Assembly: GCA_049472395.1 (NCBI GenBank) | Contig: JBLIRR010000001.1 | Location: 248,001-312,000 of the forward strand | From: JBLIRR01 sp049472395 | GTDB lineage: Bacteria > SZUA-182 > DTGQ01 > JBLIRR01 | Reading direction: 5' to 3' | DNA: 64,000 nucleotides | Shown here: one piece after another, positions 36,437 through 45,364 of the stretch | Layout: each line of letters begins with the position of its first letter | How positions within the stretch are numbered: the first letter of the stretch is position 1 | Notes under the pieces: generated by a model | What the model saw: only the letters and a program-made list of their open reading frames with translations | Databases searched by the model: none | What the model was told of the DNA's origin: nothing | Position numbers and translations under genes: made by a program

Positions 36437-37123
36437 ATGGATTATTCAGGAAACTCTCCATTAATTAAGCTGAAAAATATTAGTTTTGCCTACCCGGGAA
36501 GAGATTTTGTGCTTCGAGATATAGATTTCGAATTCTATAAAGGAGAGAGGTTAAGCCTTGGCGGGGCAAATGGGAGTGGTAAGACCACTCTCTTTTCCCT
36601 TATCATGGGTCTGCATACGCCAGCAAACGGCGAGATAGAAATATTCGGCACACGATGCGAAACGCAAAACGATTTTAGAGAAGTCAGGGAAAAGATAGGT
36701 TTTCTCTTTCAAGATGCAGATAACCAGCTTTTCTGCCCGACCGTTGCCGAAGACATTGCGTTTGGGCCTTTAAATTTAGGAAAAACCCGCGAAGAAGCAC
36801 AAAAAATTACTCTTCAGATACTCGAAGAACTTGGGCTTCAGGGTTTTGAAGATCGCGTCACCTATAATCTTTCTGGAGGTGAAAAAAGATTGGTTTCCAT
36901 AGCTACTGTGTTGGCTATGGAGCCAAAAATATTACTATTGGATGAGCCAACAACAGGTCTTGATGAAAAAACAACCATAAGAATTATAGATATCCTGAAA
37001 AGTCTCTCAATTTCATATATTATCGTCTCTCATGATAAGCAATTTTTACACGAGGTAGTCACATCCTCAAAAATTATAAGGAATGGGAAGATAGAGACTG
37101 TAAATACGACACGACCTTATTGA
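36437..37123 (+). CDS. nikO: ECF transporter ATPase (NikO/CbiO)
   Basis: A 228-aa ABC ATPase. Walker A GGANGSGKTTLF, Q-loop GFLFQDADNQLFCPTV, signature YNLSGGEKRLVSIA, Walker B ILLLDEPTTGLDE, H-loop IIVSHD. It is somewhat shorter than most CbiO proteins. It powers the NikMLQ complex. Its last 50 bases overlap the 3' end of ispH on the opposite strand. Confidence 0.93.
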   Translation: MDYSGNSPLIKLKNISFAYPGRDFVLRDIDFEFYKGERLSLGGANGSGKTTLFSLIMGLHTPANGEIEIFGTRCETQNDFREVREKIGFLFQDADNQLFCPTVAEDIAFGPLNLGKTREEAQKITLQILEELGLQGFEDRVTYNLSGGEKRLVSIATVLAMEPKILLLDEPTTGLDEKTTIRIIDILKSLSISYIIVSHDKQFLHEVVTSSKIIRNGKIETVNTTRPY

Positions 37124-37922
37124 TTATCCAGGGTGGTGTTGAGGCACCTCCTGTCACTCCTATGGTAGAATACTTATTCACCTGATCCTTGTTAATATCC
37201 TTGACAGTTTCCACATGAAAGGTCGGTATATTCTCTAACCGTGATATCTCTACAAGACGGCATGTATTTGCACTATCATATCCTCCAACGACAATAATTG
37301 CATCACAGGACCGCGCCATATCTCTTACCTCTTCTTGCCTCTTTTCAGTTGCAGAGCATATGGTATCAAAGATCTTGACATGAGGAAAACGCTCAGCGCA
37401 GTCTTTTTTAATTTTCTCATATTCTATAGTGGAAAAGGTAGTCTGGGCGAGCACCACCACTAATCCAGCATACATCTCAAGAGCTTGAAATTCCTCTAAG
37501 GAAGATACAACGATACATTCCTTTTCACTTTGTCCTTTGAGACCGATGACTTCATCGTGATTATGGTCACCGACTATAATAATCCGTGCATTTTGTGCTG
37601 CGGCCCATTGAATTTTTTCATGAGAGGACTTCACCTTAGGACAGGTCCCATCAATAATTTCAAATCCATGGGATTTCAAAATTTCTATCTCTGATACCGG
37701 TGCGCCATGTGCCCGAATAATAACCTTTCCCTGAGGAATCTTCGCATACTCTGTTTCTGCCCGAACCCCCTTTTCTTCAAGCATCTCTATGACCTGCCTG
37801 TTATGAATAAGGGGCCCATATGTGGTGACCTTCATTCCACTATGGATTATTTCCAACACCATCGTAAGCGCTCTGTTCACTCCCATACAAAAACCACCAA
37901 CTTTCGCCACTCTTACCCGCAT
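37074..37922 (-). CDS. ispH: 4-Hydroxy-3-methylbut-2-enyl diphosphate reductase
   Basis: A 282-aa Fe-S enzyme, last step of the MEP isoprenoid pathway (HMBPP to IPP and DMAPP). The three cluster Cys are visible in GGFCMGVNRAL, DGTCPKVKSSH and DTICSATEKRQ, and the catalytic EYAKIP and AHGAP blocks are present. It is the last gene of the CrtI-Fab operon, 27 bases after the phosphopantetheinyl transferase gene, which is not its usual place. Confidence 0.96.
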   Translation of the reverse strand: MRVRVAKVGGFCMGVNRALTMVLEIIHSGMKVTTYGPLIHNRQVIEMLEEKGVRAETEYAKIPQGKVIIRAHGAPVSEIEILKSHGFEIIDGTCPKVKSSHEKIQWAAAQNARIIIVGDHNHDEVIGLKGQSEKECIVVSSLEEFQALEMYAGLVVVLAQTTFSTIEYEKIKKDCAERFPHVKIFDTICSATEKRQEEVRDMARSCDAIIVVGGYDSANTCRLVEISRLENIPTFHVETVKDINKDQVNKYSTIGVTGGASTPPWIINKVVSYLQSLSSHSL

Positions 37923-37949
37923 CTAATCCTCCTTGTAAGCACCATCTTC

Positions 37950-38510
37950 TTATGAGGGAATAATCCACTCCACCTCACAATCATTTTTTATCACAGACGT
38001 CACATGATTCTTATATATGCACTGCGCTACTTCACACATCTGTTCCTTGTAATTAAGCCTTATATGATGATCGTCAATAACCTGCATAATCCTGCAGGCA
38101 GATAACCCTCGTATCCCTATTCCCGCCAGTTTGAGGGCAGATTCCTTGGCTGTCCATACACGGTAAAAATTTGTCCAATCTCTCTGGCCAATTATCTCCC
38201 ATTCCTCCTCTGATACAACATAATGAAAAAGTGAGGCGGATCGCTCCTTTATTTCCTCAATATCAATCCCAGTGGTACAGCTCGCTACTACCGCCGCAAC
38301 ACAGGATGGTTTATGAGAAATCGACCAATAATTCCCCTCACATGGTAAAGGAGCACCCCACTCATCCTTCTCGAGCTTTTGCAGGATAATCCCTTGTTTA
38401 TATGCGCTTAAGCGTAAAGCTTCAAGTGCTACCTTCCTCTGAATGGCAATACTTTCACGCCCTGACTTTGACCTGTCGCTAATGGGCAAAATAACAGGGT
38501 ATATCTTCAT
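37950..38510 (-). CDS. 4'-Phosphopantetheinyl transferase (Sfp-like)
   Basis: A 186-aa enzyme that activates acyl or peptidyl carrier proteins by attaching phosphopantetheine. The two Mg-binding motifs are CTTGIDIEEIKER and FYRVWTAKESALKLAGIGI. It resembles the Sfp/Gsp class used in secondary or specialised lipid metabolism more than housekeeping AcpS. It overlaps the FabI-like gene by four bases. Confidence 0.9.
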   Translation of the reverse strand: MKIYPVILPISDRSKSGRESIAIQRKVALEALRLSAYKQGIILQKLEKDEWGAPLPCEGNYWSISHKPSCVAAVVASCTTGIDIEEIKERSASLFHYVVSEEEWEIIGQRDWTNFYRVWTAKESALKLAGIGIRGLSACRIMQVIDDHHIRLNYKEQMCEVAQCIYKNHVTSVIKNDCEVEWIIPS

Positions 38511-39304
38511 TTTAGGGTTTTATGGACGATCTCTTGATCGAAATAATTAATAGACATTCCACAATCGACAATAATTTTTTGGGCATTAATGCCGCTTGAT
38601 CTTTCACTTAAAAGAAAAATCACCGTATTCGCCACTTCTTTGGTGGTAAGAGCGCGCTTTCGAGGGATCACCTTTTCTGCAAAAAGATAACTGTCGATAT
38701 ACCCGGGAATACCGGCGGAGGCAGAAGTTTTAAGAAGACTTGCACCGACAGCATTAAAACGGACCTGCGAAAAGGAGCTAAACGACTTTGTCAGAAAACA
38801 AATAATTGAATCAAGGGCGGCCTTAACCGGAGCCATATACCCATAATTCTCTGCTGCGAGGCGCACCTCAGAAATAGATATGGTCACAACAGAAGCCGTC
38901 GGATGTAAGATATCCTTAAAATAGTGGGCAATATTAATAAGAGAATAACAGGAAATATCCACTGCCTCAAGGAAATCTTCTTTTTTCACATCATAAAAAG
39001 CGTCCTTGCCGTTGCCATAATTAGCAAAAGCAATGGAGTGCACAATTCCATCTATTGACTCATGCTGTAGCCTCACCTTTTCGGATAATTTTTGTATGTG
39101 CTCGCGCCGGGCTACATCACAGCAGTAGGTTGATCCGTCTCCTACCAGCGAGGTGACATTTTTTTTTATCTCTTCGGATTGAACACTGTATAACACCTCA
39201 GCTCCACACTCTGAGAGGAGCTTTCCCACTGCATACGCAATACTCTTTTTATTGGCAAGCCCAAAAATTAAGATTTTTTTCCCTTTCACATTCAAATAAT
39301 CCAT
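38507..39304 (-). CDS. FabI-like enoyl-ACP reductase (SDR)
   Basis: A 265-aa short-chain dehydrogenase. It begins with the FabI-type nucleotide site KKILIFGLANKKSIAYAVGK, and has the catalytic YGYMAPVK (Tyr-x6-Lys). It would reduce an enoyl-ACP. It differs enough from standard FabI (for example GASLLKTSASAGIPGY) that substrate may not be a normal fatty acid. It is fourth in the CrtI operon, 12 bases after FabZ. Confidence 0.85.
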   Translation of the reverse strand: MDYLNVKGKKILIFGLANKKSIAYAVGKLLSECGAEVLYSVQSEEIKKNVTSLVGDGSTYCCDVARREHIQKLSEKVRLQHESIDGIVHSIAFANYGNGKDAFYDVKKEDFLEAVDISCYSLINIAHYFKDILHPTASVVTISISEVRLAAENYGYMAPVKAALDSIICFLTKSFSSFSQVRFNAVGASLLKTSASAGIPGYIDSYLFAEKVIPRKRALTTKEVANTVIFLLSERSSGINAQKIIVDCGMSINYFDQEIVHKTLK

Positions 39305-39316
39305 ATGCTCCCTTCT

Positions 39317-39757
39317 CTAGCCTGTCCTTTCTATCATTGTGCCCACAAATTCAGTATATGCAACAAGTTTATCCGATACAGATGCCCTTCCTTTCAAATA
39401 ATAAGCTTTATCCACCCTGTCCAGTAAAAATACCTCCAATTCAAGAAGATCATTGGGTACTACTCGTTGCTTAAATTTTACTTTTTTTATCTGGGTAAGA
39501 ATTGGAAGCATGCCCTTTTCATTAAATATTTTAGATAACAATATAGCCCCTGTCTGAAATATTGCCTCACATATAAGCACACCCGGCATGATGGGTTGGC
39601 CCGGATAATGGCCCTTAAAAAAAAATTCATCTCCTGTTACATATTTTACTGTTTTTATTCTTTTTTCTTCGAGATGACAAATCTTATCGACAAATAAAAA
39701 AGGGGGCCTATGGGGAAGCGCCTCATAAATTTCTTGCTTTTCTAAATTATAATCCAC
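39317..39757 (-). CDS. FabZ-like 3-hydroxyacyl-ACP dehydratase
   Basis: A 146-aa hot-dog fold protein. The catalytic His is in ALPHRPPFLFVDKI and the Glu in MPGVLICEAIFQTGAIL; GHYPGQPIMPG is the family signature. It dehydrates 3-hydroxyacyl-ACP. It overlaps the FabG gene by 11 bases. Confidence 0.92.
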   Translation of the reverse strand: MDYNLEKQEIYEALPHRPPFLFVDKICHLEEKRIKTVKYVTGDEFFFKGHYPGQPIMPGVLICEAIFQTGAILLSKIFNEKGMLPILTQIKKVKFKQRVVPNDLLELEVFLLDRVDKAYYLKGRASVSDKLVAYTEFVGTMIERTG

Positions 39758-40493
39758 CTGAAACCTCTAACACAGATCCCGTAATATATGACGCCTCCTT
39801 GGATGCGAGAAATAATACTGCGGCAGCTACTTCCTCAACAGTCCCAAATCGCTTAACAGGGATTTGATCAACGTAAGTCTTTCGCAATTCTCCGGGAATA
39901 TCATCCAGAAATTCAGTTTCAATGAATCCGGGGGAGACACAATTCACAGTAATTTTCCTGGTAGCGACCTCTTTCGATAACGATCTGGTGAAACCAATAA
40001 GGCCTGCTTTTGAAGCTGCATAATTGCTCTGACCTGCAAAACCAAAGCGTCCGCTCGGAGAGGTAATATTAATAATCCTCCCATAGCGCTTTCTGACTAA
40101 AGTAAAAAGAGCATATTTGCACATAAAAAAGGTGCCAGTAAGATTTACATTGATGACACGAGACCACTCTTCCTCTTTCATCATTCCGCACACCGCATCT
40201 TTTCTTATGCCACTATTATTAACCAATATCTCAAATCCCTCAAAGTCCTTGTCTATATCCCTGTAAAATTCTTCAACCTGTTCCCTTACCCCAATATCAA
40301 ACCTTCTTATATAAAGGTGCTTTTTATAGGTGCTATTATCCTCTAGAAATTTCTCTGCCGCCTTCTCATTACTATGATATGTTGCTATTACCGTCGCACC
40401 ACTGCGCAAGAAAGACTCGGCGATACCTCTGCCAATCCCCCTCGTTCCTCCGGTAACAATAGCTGTGTGATCTTTAAAATTTAACATGAGCAA
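39747..40493 (-). CDS. FabG-like 3-oxoacyl-ACP reductase
   Basis: A 248-aa short-chain dehydrogenase with cofactor motif TGGTRGIGRGIAESF, NNSGIRKD and the catalytic triad in NITSPSGRFGFAGQSNYAAS followed by K. The C-terminus (LFLASKEASYITGSVLEVSG) is FabG-like. It overlaps the CrtI-like gene by 20 bases, so translation is probably coupled. Confidence 0.9.
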   Translation of the reverse strand: MLMLNFKDHTAIVTGGTRGIGRGIAESFLRSGATVIATYHSNEKAAEKFLEDNSTYKKHLYIRRFDIGVREQVEEFYRDIDKDFEGFEILVNNSGIRKDAVCGMMKEEEWSRVINVNLTGTFFMCKYALFTLVRKRYGRIINITSPSGRFGFAGQSNYAASKAGLIGFTRSLSKEVATRKITVNCVSPGFIETEFLDDIPGELRKTYVDQIPVKRFGTVEEVAAAVLFLASKEASYITGSVLEVSGGL

Positions 40494-41877
40494 CTTCTTT
40501 GTCTACATTATTAGCCACAATAATCCCATAATTGAGAGCACCCAGCCATCCTGACATAATGATCCCTACTGACCCGGTATGATGAAGACCCTTGATCTGT
40601 TTCGAAAGATCCATACTTATCTTTAATCCCTCAAATTTTGTACCAAAGGAGGCTCCCTCCCTATGTCTGGTATAGCGGGCAAAGGTTTGTGGGGTCGCAG
40701 CCTCAAGATAATCTACCTTTTCCATTATTCCCGGGATATACTGCTCCAAACATTGCAGCGTATCATCAATCAGCCGCCTCTTTTCATCTTCATATTCTTC
40801 TTCAGATAATTCAGCCCAATCCGTATACACAGCATTTGTTGACGAAACAATTCTATACCGGTTATCACCCGGGCGCAAGTCAGGATAATAAATAGAAAAA
40901 GTTCTGCTGGTAATGTCTTTACTGCATAACATGTGCGAATCAAAGGTGTCGGCCTTGGAGACAAAAAGCAAATCTCCAATATAGTCAAAGGACTCTCCCT
41001 CCTTTAATCCGATATAGACTTGGCAACTACTGTTGGATAAGCGCACCTTCTTTACTTGTGATAAAAAACTCTCAGAAAAATATTCATCTCCTACAAGGTT
41101 ATGAATAGTATTCATCAAATTGCCATTTGAAACCACGGCTTTGCATTCATACTCCCTGCCATCCGCCACTACACCACACACCCTGCCACCTGTGACGATT
41201 ATCTTTTCTACAAGTGAATTGGTCTTAATACACGTACCAGCCTTCTCTAGCTCTAATTGCATCTTCCGGATTAAATTGTCTGACCCCCCTTGAAAAGTAT
41301 ACACACCTTTGTCCATAAAATTTGAAAAAACAATACCATAACAGATGGCAGGGTCATCTAATGTTGAACCATTCGCATACGCAATCGACTCCATGAGTAA
41401 TCTGACCACATCATCTCTTCCGGGAAAAAATTTTTCAAAAAGCTCTTGTGTCGTCATACACTGATCATCATAAAAATTCATATTCCGTGCTGTGTCAAAA
41501 AAATCCTCAACCGTCGTTCTCGGTATTTTAAAATAATCGGTTAAAATCCTTGTAAAATCCTTTCTGTCATATGCTGTGGAAAAAGAAAACTGAGGATTAT
41601 CGAAACGGATCCCTTTAAGCTGCACTATTGACTGGGCAATCTCCTTATTCCAGTATTTGCGGCAGCTCTTGATCATTCCTGCAGGAAATCCATGAAGTGA
41701 AACATCAAAAATATGATGTTTCCCCCGATGAAACCATGTGGCAAGTCCTCCTAATTTACTATGCTGCTCAAGCAATAATACCTGATGCCCGCATTTCTGG
41801 AGACGATTTGCTGCGCTTAGTCCCCCTAACCCGCCGCCAATGACGATCACATCAAATTTTTCACATAATCTTTTCAT
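40474..41877 (-). CDS. CrtI-like FAD-dependent oxidoreductase (phytoene desaturase/retinol saturase family)
   Basis: A 467-aa flavoprotein with the dinucleotide-binding motif FDVIVIGGGLGGLSAANRLQ and LLLEQHSKLGGLATWF, and the C-terminal FAD motif GLHHTGSVGIIMSGWLGALN. Members desaturate, saturate or isomerise long polyenes. It is first in an operon with FabG, FabZ, FabI, a PPTase and IspH. No phytoene synthase is present, so a carotenoid role is not supported; an ACP-bound polyene or unusual lipid is the likelier substrate (inference). Confidence 0.85.
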   Translation of the reverse strand: MKRLCEKFDVIVIGGGLGGLSAANRLQKCGHQVLLLEQHSKLGGLATWFHRGKHHIFDVSLHGFPAGMIKSCRKYWNKEIAQSIVQLKGIRFDNPQFSFSTAYDRKDFTRILTDYFKIPRTTVEDFFDTARNMNFYDDQCMTTQELFEKFFPGRDDVVRLLMESIAYANGSTLDDPAICYGIVFSNFMDKGVYTFQGGSDNLIRKMQLELEKAGTCIKTNSLVEKIIVTGGRVCGVVADGREYECKAVVSNGNLMNTIHNLVGDEYFSESFLSQVKKVRLSNSSCQVYIGLKEGESFDYIGDLLFVSKADTFDSHMLCSKDITSRTFSIYYPDLRPGDNRYRIVSSTNAVYTDWAELSEEEYEDEKRRLIDDTLQCLEQYIPGIMEKVDYLEAATPQTFARYTRHREGASFGTKFEGLKISMDLSKQIKGLHHTGSVGIIMSGWLGALNYGIIVANNVDKEVAHVKF

Positions 41878-41981
41878 ACTGTCTTAATTTCCTTCTCGAA
41901 TTGATACCGCGATGAATTCCTGGACTTTGGCCTTTTTATAGCATGATTCATGAATTTTTTCAACACTTCACTTCTTTTCAC

Positions 41982-42040
41982 CAGGGCAATCTCATGAAGG
42001 ATTTCGATTTGATCATTCTCCTCTGTGCTCTCTGTGGTGA
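41982..42040. repeat. Remnants of the MITE-like left end and the ACAGAG repeat
   Basis: CAGGGCAATCTCATGAA (41982-41998) matches the element end at 2198 with one change, and CTCTGTGCTCTCTGTGGTGA (42021-42040) matches one arm of the hairpin at 27584-27650. Both lie in the spacer between the divergent CrtI and kinase genes. Confidence 0.6.
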
Positions 42041-42091
42041 AAAAAGGCATTATGACCGATAAATAAAAAGGATAACTAGAAGACAAAAAGA

Positions 42092-43714
42092 ATGGATAGG
42101 GGTATGAATGACAGTATATTAATTTGTGTCCCCCAGAGGGAAGAGGTCCTGACTATTTTATCCGCTTTGGAAAAAGAGGGATATGTGATGTCAGTGACCT
42201 CTCATGAGGAAGAAGCTATACAATTGATAACAGAATCTTCTTATAGCTTGATTATCCTCTCTGTTGATTTCTCGCAACGGGGGGAGCTTTTTTATATCGA
42301 CTATATTAAAAAATGCCACCCTCAGACTTTAGTGATATTGCTGGTATCGCATCACTATCCCTCAAAAAAAACAATAGACGCACTCAGAAAAGGAGCCTAT
42401 GATTTTCTTGATAAAAATTCCTCTATTGAGAACTTTTTAACCGTCATCAAGAGAAGTCTCGATCGTCGAAGAATGGGCGTAAAAAACACCCTTCTCTTTA
42501 CGGAGATTCAGGAAAAAAACAGGCAATTGGAATGGAGGGTAAAAGAACTCTCAGCCCTTTATACAGTGGCGAGGGCCATAGGCTCACAAGATAATGTTGA
42601 CGATGCCTTGAATACTCTTTTCACCGCTATTAAAGAAGTTATAGGGATAGATTATTTTTTATGTCTCTCCTATGCCGGATCAAAAAATTTTAATATTTAT
42701 TTTGCACAAGGCGTATCTGACACCATATTAAAAAAGTTATCAAATATTCTGAAACAAACTGATGTCCCTTTGATAACCCAGCACGAAAAAATAGATAGCA
42801 GTGCGTTTTGCACTACTATGCTCTCCTCCCTGTTCAAAAAAAAAGATGGGCTTGAAAACCTTATTAAGGGATCTTTTGTGGCAATTCCAATAATAATTGA
42901 TAAGGAATTATATGGTATTTTCAGCGTAGGAAGAAATATAAAGGGTGAATTCTCTAAAGAAGAAAAAGAGTTTTTGTCTATTATTGCCTCCCAGGCATTA
43001 TCTCTCTATGAAAAAATATCATGTTTATCCAAATCCACACAATTGATTACCATGGGAGAGATGATATCGGAGATAGCGCATGATTTAAAAAATCCGATAA
43101 CTAGTATTAAGGGGGCTTTACAAAATCTGGAAAATAAATGGTCAAATGAAAATTACAGAAAAAAATCCTTAGAGATAGTTGATAAGGGATTATATAGACT
43201 CAATGAGTTGGTTAAAGAATTGTTGGATTTTTCAACGCCGGGGAATTTTCCTCTTAACACGGTTAATATTAATGAAGTTATTGATAATATATTATTATTA
43301 GTAAAAAGTGATCTTGCTCATAGGGGGATACAATTGGATTTGGATAGTAAGCTTGTTCCTCTGTTATTTAACGCCAATGAAAAAAGACTTAAAGAGGCAT
43401 TCTTAAATGTCATCGTCAATGCAGCAGAGTCAATGGAAAATGGAGGGAGCCTAAAGATCAGTACAGAATATACAAATAATAATTCTCATGCATATTTAAG
43501 AATCAGATTTGCTGATACAGGCATAGGGATGTCCAAGAGTATCAAGAAAAAGATCTTTGATCCCTTTTTTACCACTAAACCTGCCGGCACAGGTTTGGGG
43601 CTTTCTGTGGTAAGCAGGGTAATTAAGGCTCATAGCGGATTTATTGAAGTTGAATCGGAGAAAAACAAGGGAACAACTTTTTTATTATATTTGCCGATTT
43701 CAAAGGAAAAATGA
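42092..43714 (+). CDS. Histidine kinase with degenerate receiver and GAF domains
   Basis: A 540-aa cytoplasmic sensor kinase. Residues 8-125 form a receiver-like domain, but the phosphoacceptor Asp is replaced by Ser57 (LIILSVDF), while the switch Lys remains (YDFLDKN). A GAF-like sensor domain follows (~155-310). HisKA has the phosphorylated H330 in EIAHDLKNP. The ATPase domain has N-box FLNVIVNAAESM, G1 DTGIGM, F-box DPFFTTKPAGTGLGLSVV. No membrane segment is seen. It is 49 bases upstream of a sigma-54 activator and surely pairs with it. Confidence 0.92.
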   Translation: MDRGMNDSILICVPQREEVLTILSALEKEGYVMSVTSHEEEAIQLITESSYSLIILSVDFSQRGELFYIDYIKKCHPQTLVILLVSHHYPSKKTIDALRKGAYDFLDKNSSIENFLTVIKRSLDRRRMGVKNTLLFTEIQEKNRQLEWRVKELSALYTVARAIGSQDNVDDALNTLFTAIKEVIGIDYFLCLSYAGSKNFNIYFAQGVSDTILKKLSNILKQTDVPLITQHEKIDSSAFCTTMLSSLFKKKDGLENLIKGSFVAIPIIIDKELYGIFSVGRNIKGEFSKEEKEFLSIIASQALSLYEKISCLSKSTQLITMGEMISEIAHDLKNPITSIKGALQNLENKWSNENYRKKSLEIVDKGLYRLNELVKELLDFSTPGNFPLNTVNINEVIDNILLLVKSDLAHRGIQLDLDSKLVPLLFNANEKRLKEAFLNVIVNAAESMENGGSLKISTEYTNNNSHAYLRIRFADTGIGMSKSIKKKIFDPFFTTKPAGTGLGLSVVSRVIKAHSGFIEVESEKNKGTTFLLYLPISKEK

Positions 43715-43763
43715 GAGTACATTCATTGAGGAAGGGAAAAATCTCAAAGGAGTAATAAGTCAT

Positions 43764-45137
43764 ATGAAGGGAAAACGAATAAAAATTTTAATTGTCGACG
43801 ATGATCCAGAGATTATATGGGTCTTGAAGGAATCTCTCCAGGAGGAGGGATATTATGTTTTCTCAGCAGACAATGGGGAGGCTGGCCTAAAAATACTCAA
43901 GGAAAAGTCTCCTGAGGTAATACTTCTTGATATAAAAATGCCCAAAATGGATGGGCTTCAAATGCTTTCCATGATTAATGAGAATGAACATAATCCGGAA
44001 GTCATTATGCTCTCTGCGCATGGTGAGGCTCAAAACATTGTAAAGGCGATGAAAGCAGGTGCATCGGATTTTATTTCCAAGCCTTTTGATACGGAAGAAC
44101 TTAAAATTACAATAAATAAAGTTTTAGAAAAAAAAGAGTTAAAAGAAGAATGCGCAGTGCTCAAACAAAAACTGGAGAATACCTCACAGTATGAGAATTT
44201 TATTGGTGATAGTACATTTATGCTCAATGTAAAAAAAATGGTGGAACAGGTTGCCGATACAGAATTGACAATTCTTGTCCGTGGGGCCAGCGGCACTGGC
44301 AAGGAATTAGTGACCCGATCTATTCATAATCTCTCAAAACGAAGAGATAAGCCCTTTATTAAGGTTAATTGTGCTGCTCTTCCGGAAAACCTCTTAGAAT
44401 CGGAGTTATTCGGATATGAACGGGGGGCTTTTACAGGAGCGCAAAGGCCAAAACCGGGACGATTCGAATTTGCGAATGAAGGAACTATATTTCTCGACGA
44501 GATAGGGGAACTTCCCGGGTCACTCCAAGCAAAACTCTTGCAAGTTTTAGAGGAAAAGGAATTTTCCCGATTAGGAGGGAAAAAAAATATCAAAGTGGAT
44601 GTTCGAATTATAGTAGCAACCAATCGTAATTTAGAGGAAGGCATAAGAAATGGAGGATTTCGCGAGGATTTATTTTATCGCTTGAATGAAGTAGCTATCC
44701 ATCTTCCGCCTCTTAAAGAACATAAAGAAGACATTCCTCTCTTGATTAATTTTTTTATGAATAAATATAGGACCCTCTATAATAAGCCCGAAGTAAAAAT
44801 CTCTCCCTATATCATGGATTTAATAATGGGTTATGATTGGCCCGGAAATGTGAGGCAGTTAGAGAATCTGATAAAAAAATTGATTGTTTTAGGAGATGAA
44901 TCGATCGTACATACGGTTATCCCTTCAGGAATTGAAGTGGAAAAAATGACTAATCAATCTGTTAAAATTATTCCTCTTAGGGAAATTAACCGAATGGCTG
45001 TGTACAAGGCAGAAAAAGCAAGCATTAAGAATGTCCTTAATAAAACTAATTGGAATAGAATTCAAGCGGCCAAATTATTAAAAGTAAGCTATCGTTCATT
45101 ATTAAGTAAAATAAAAGAATATGAGATTAGCCCTTAA
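43764..45137 (+). CDS. NtrC-family sigma-54-dependent response regulator
   Basis: I choose the ATG at 43764 with AAAGGAG upstream (457 aa); the longer frame overlaps the kinase gene. Receiver domain with phosphoacceptor D56 in VILLDIKMP and acidic pair VDDDPE. AAA+ domain with Walker A GASGTGKELV, the sigma-54 contact loop GAFTGAQ, and GTIFLDEIGELP. A Fis-type HTH is at the C-terminus (RIQAAKLLKVSYRSLLSKI). It activates sigma-54 promoters, several of which seem present in this window. Confidence 0.96.
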   Translation: MKGKRIKILIVDDDPEIIWVLKESLQEEGYYVFSADNGEAGLKILKEKSPEVILLDIKMPKMDGLQMLSMINENEHNPEVIMLSAHGEAQNIVKAMKAGASDFISKPFDTEELKITINKVLEKKELKEECAVLKQKLENTSQYENFIGDSTFMLNVKKMVEQVADTELTILVRGASGTGKELVTRSIHNLSKRRDKPFIKVNCAALPENLLESELFGYERGAFTGAQRPKPGRFEFANEGTIFLDEIGELPGSLQAKLLQVLEEKEFSRLGGKKNIKVDVRIIVATNRNLEEGIRNGGFREDLFYRLNEVAIHLPPLKEHKEDIPLLINFFMNKYRTLYNKPEVKISPYIMDLIMGYDWPGNVRQLENLIKKLIVLGDESIVHTVIPSGIEVEKMTNQSVKIIPLREINRMAVYKAEKASIKNVLNKTNWNRIQAAKLLKVSYRSLLSKIKEYEISP

Positions 45138-45245
45138 CGCATGTTTTATTCATTCTCGGAAAGCATAAGGGAAATTTTCTGCATATATATAAGCATATAA
45201 TTGCATAGTAGTATGCTCTGGCACTCTATTTTAAAGGAAAAACAT

Positions 45246-45261
45246 TGGTATATAATTTGCA
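45246..45261 (+). promoter_or_regulatory. Sigma-54-like promoter of the degenerate GGDEF gene
   Basis: TGGTATATAATTTGCA, GG-N10-GC spacing, about 104 bases upstream of the start codon and directly downstream of the sigma-54 activator gene. Confidence 0.6.
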
Positions 45262-45364
45262 TTGAAATAAATATAAAAATAATTAATATAAATAAAGAAT
45301 AAACTACATAAGACATACTATATAAATAAACTTGAGGATTTAATGTAAGGTTGGGGGTAGAGCA

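Noticed and set aside
40474..41877. Carotenoid desaturase
   Set aside because: No phytoene synthase or other carotenoid gene is nearby, and fab-type genes and a PPTase are translationally linked instead.
41874..42086. 70-aa open frame on the minus strand upstream of the CrtI-like gene
   Set aside because: It is built from the repeat remnants at 41982-42040 and has no ribosome site or family resemblance.
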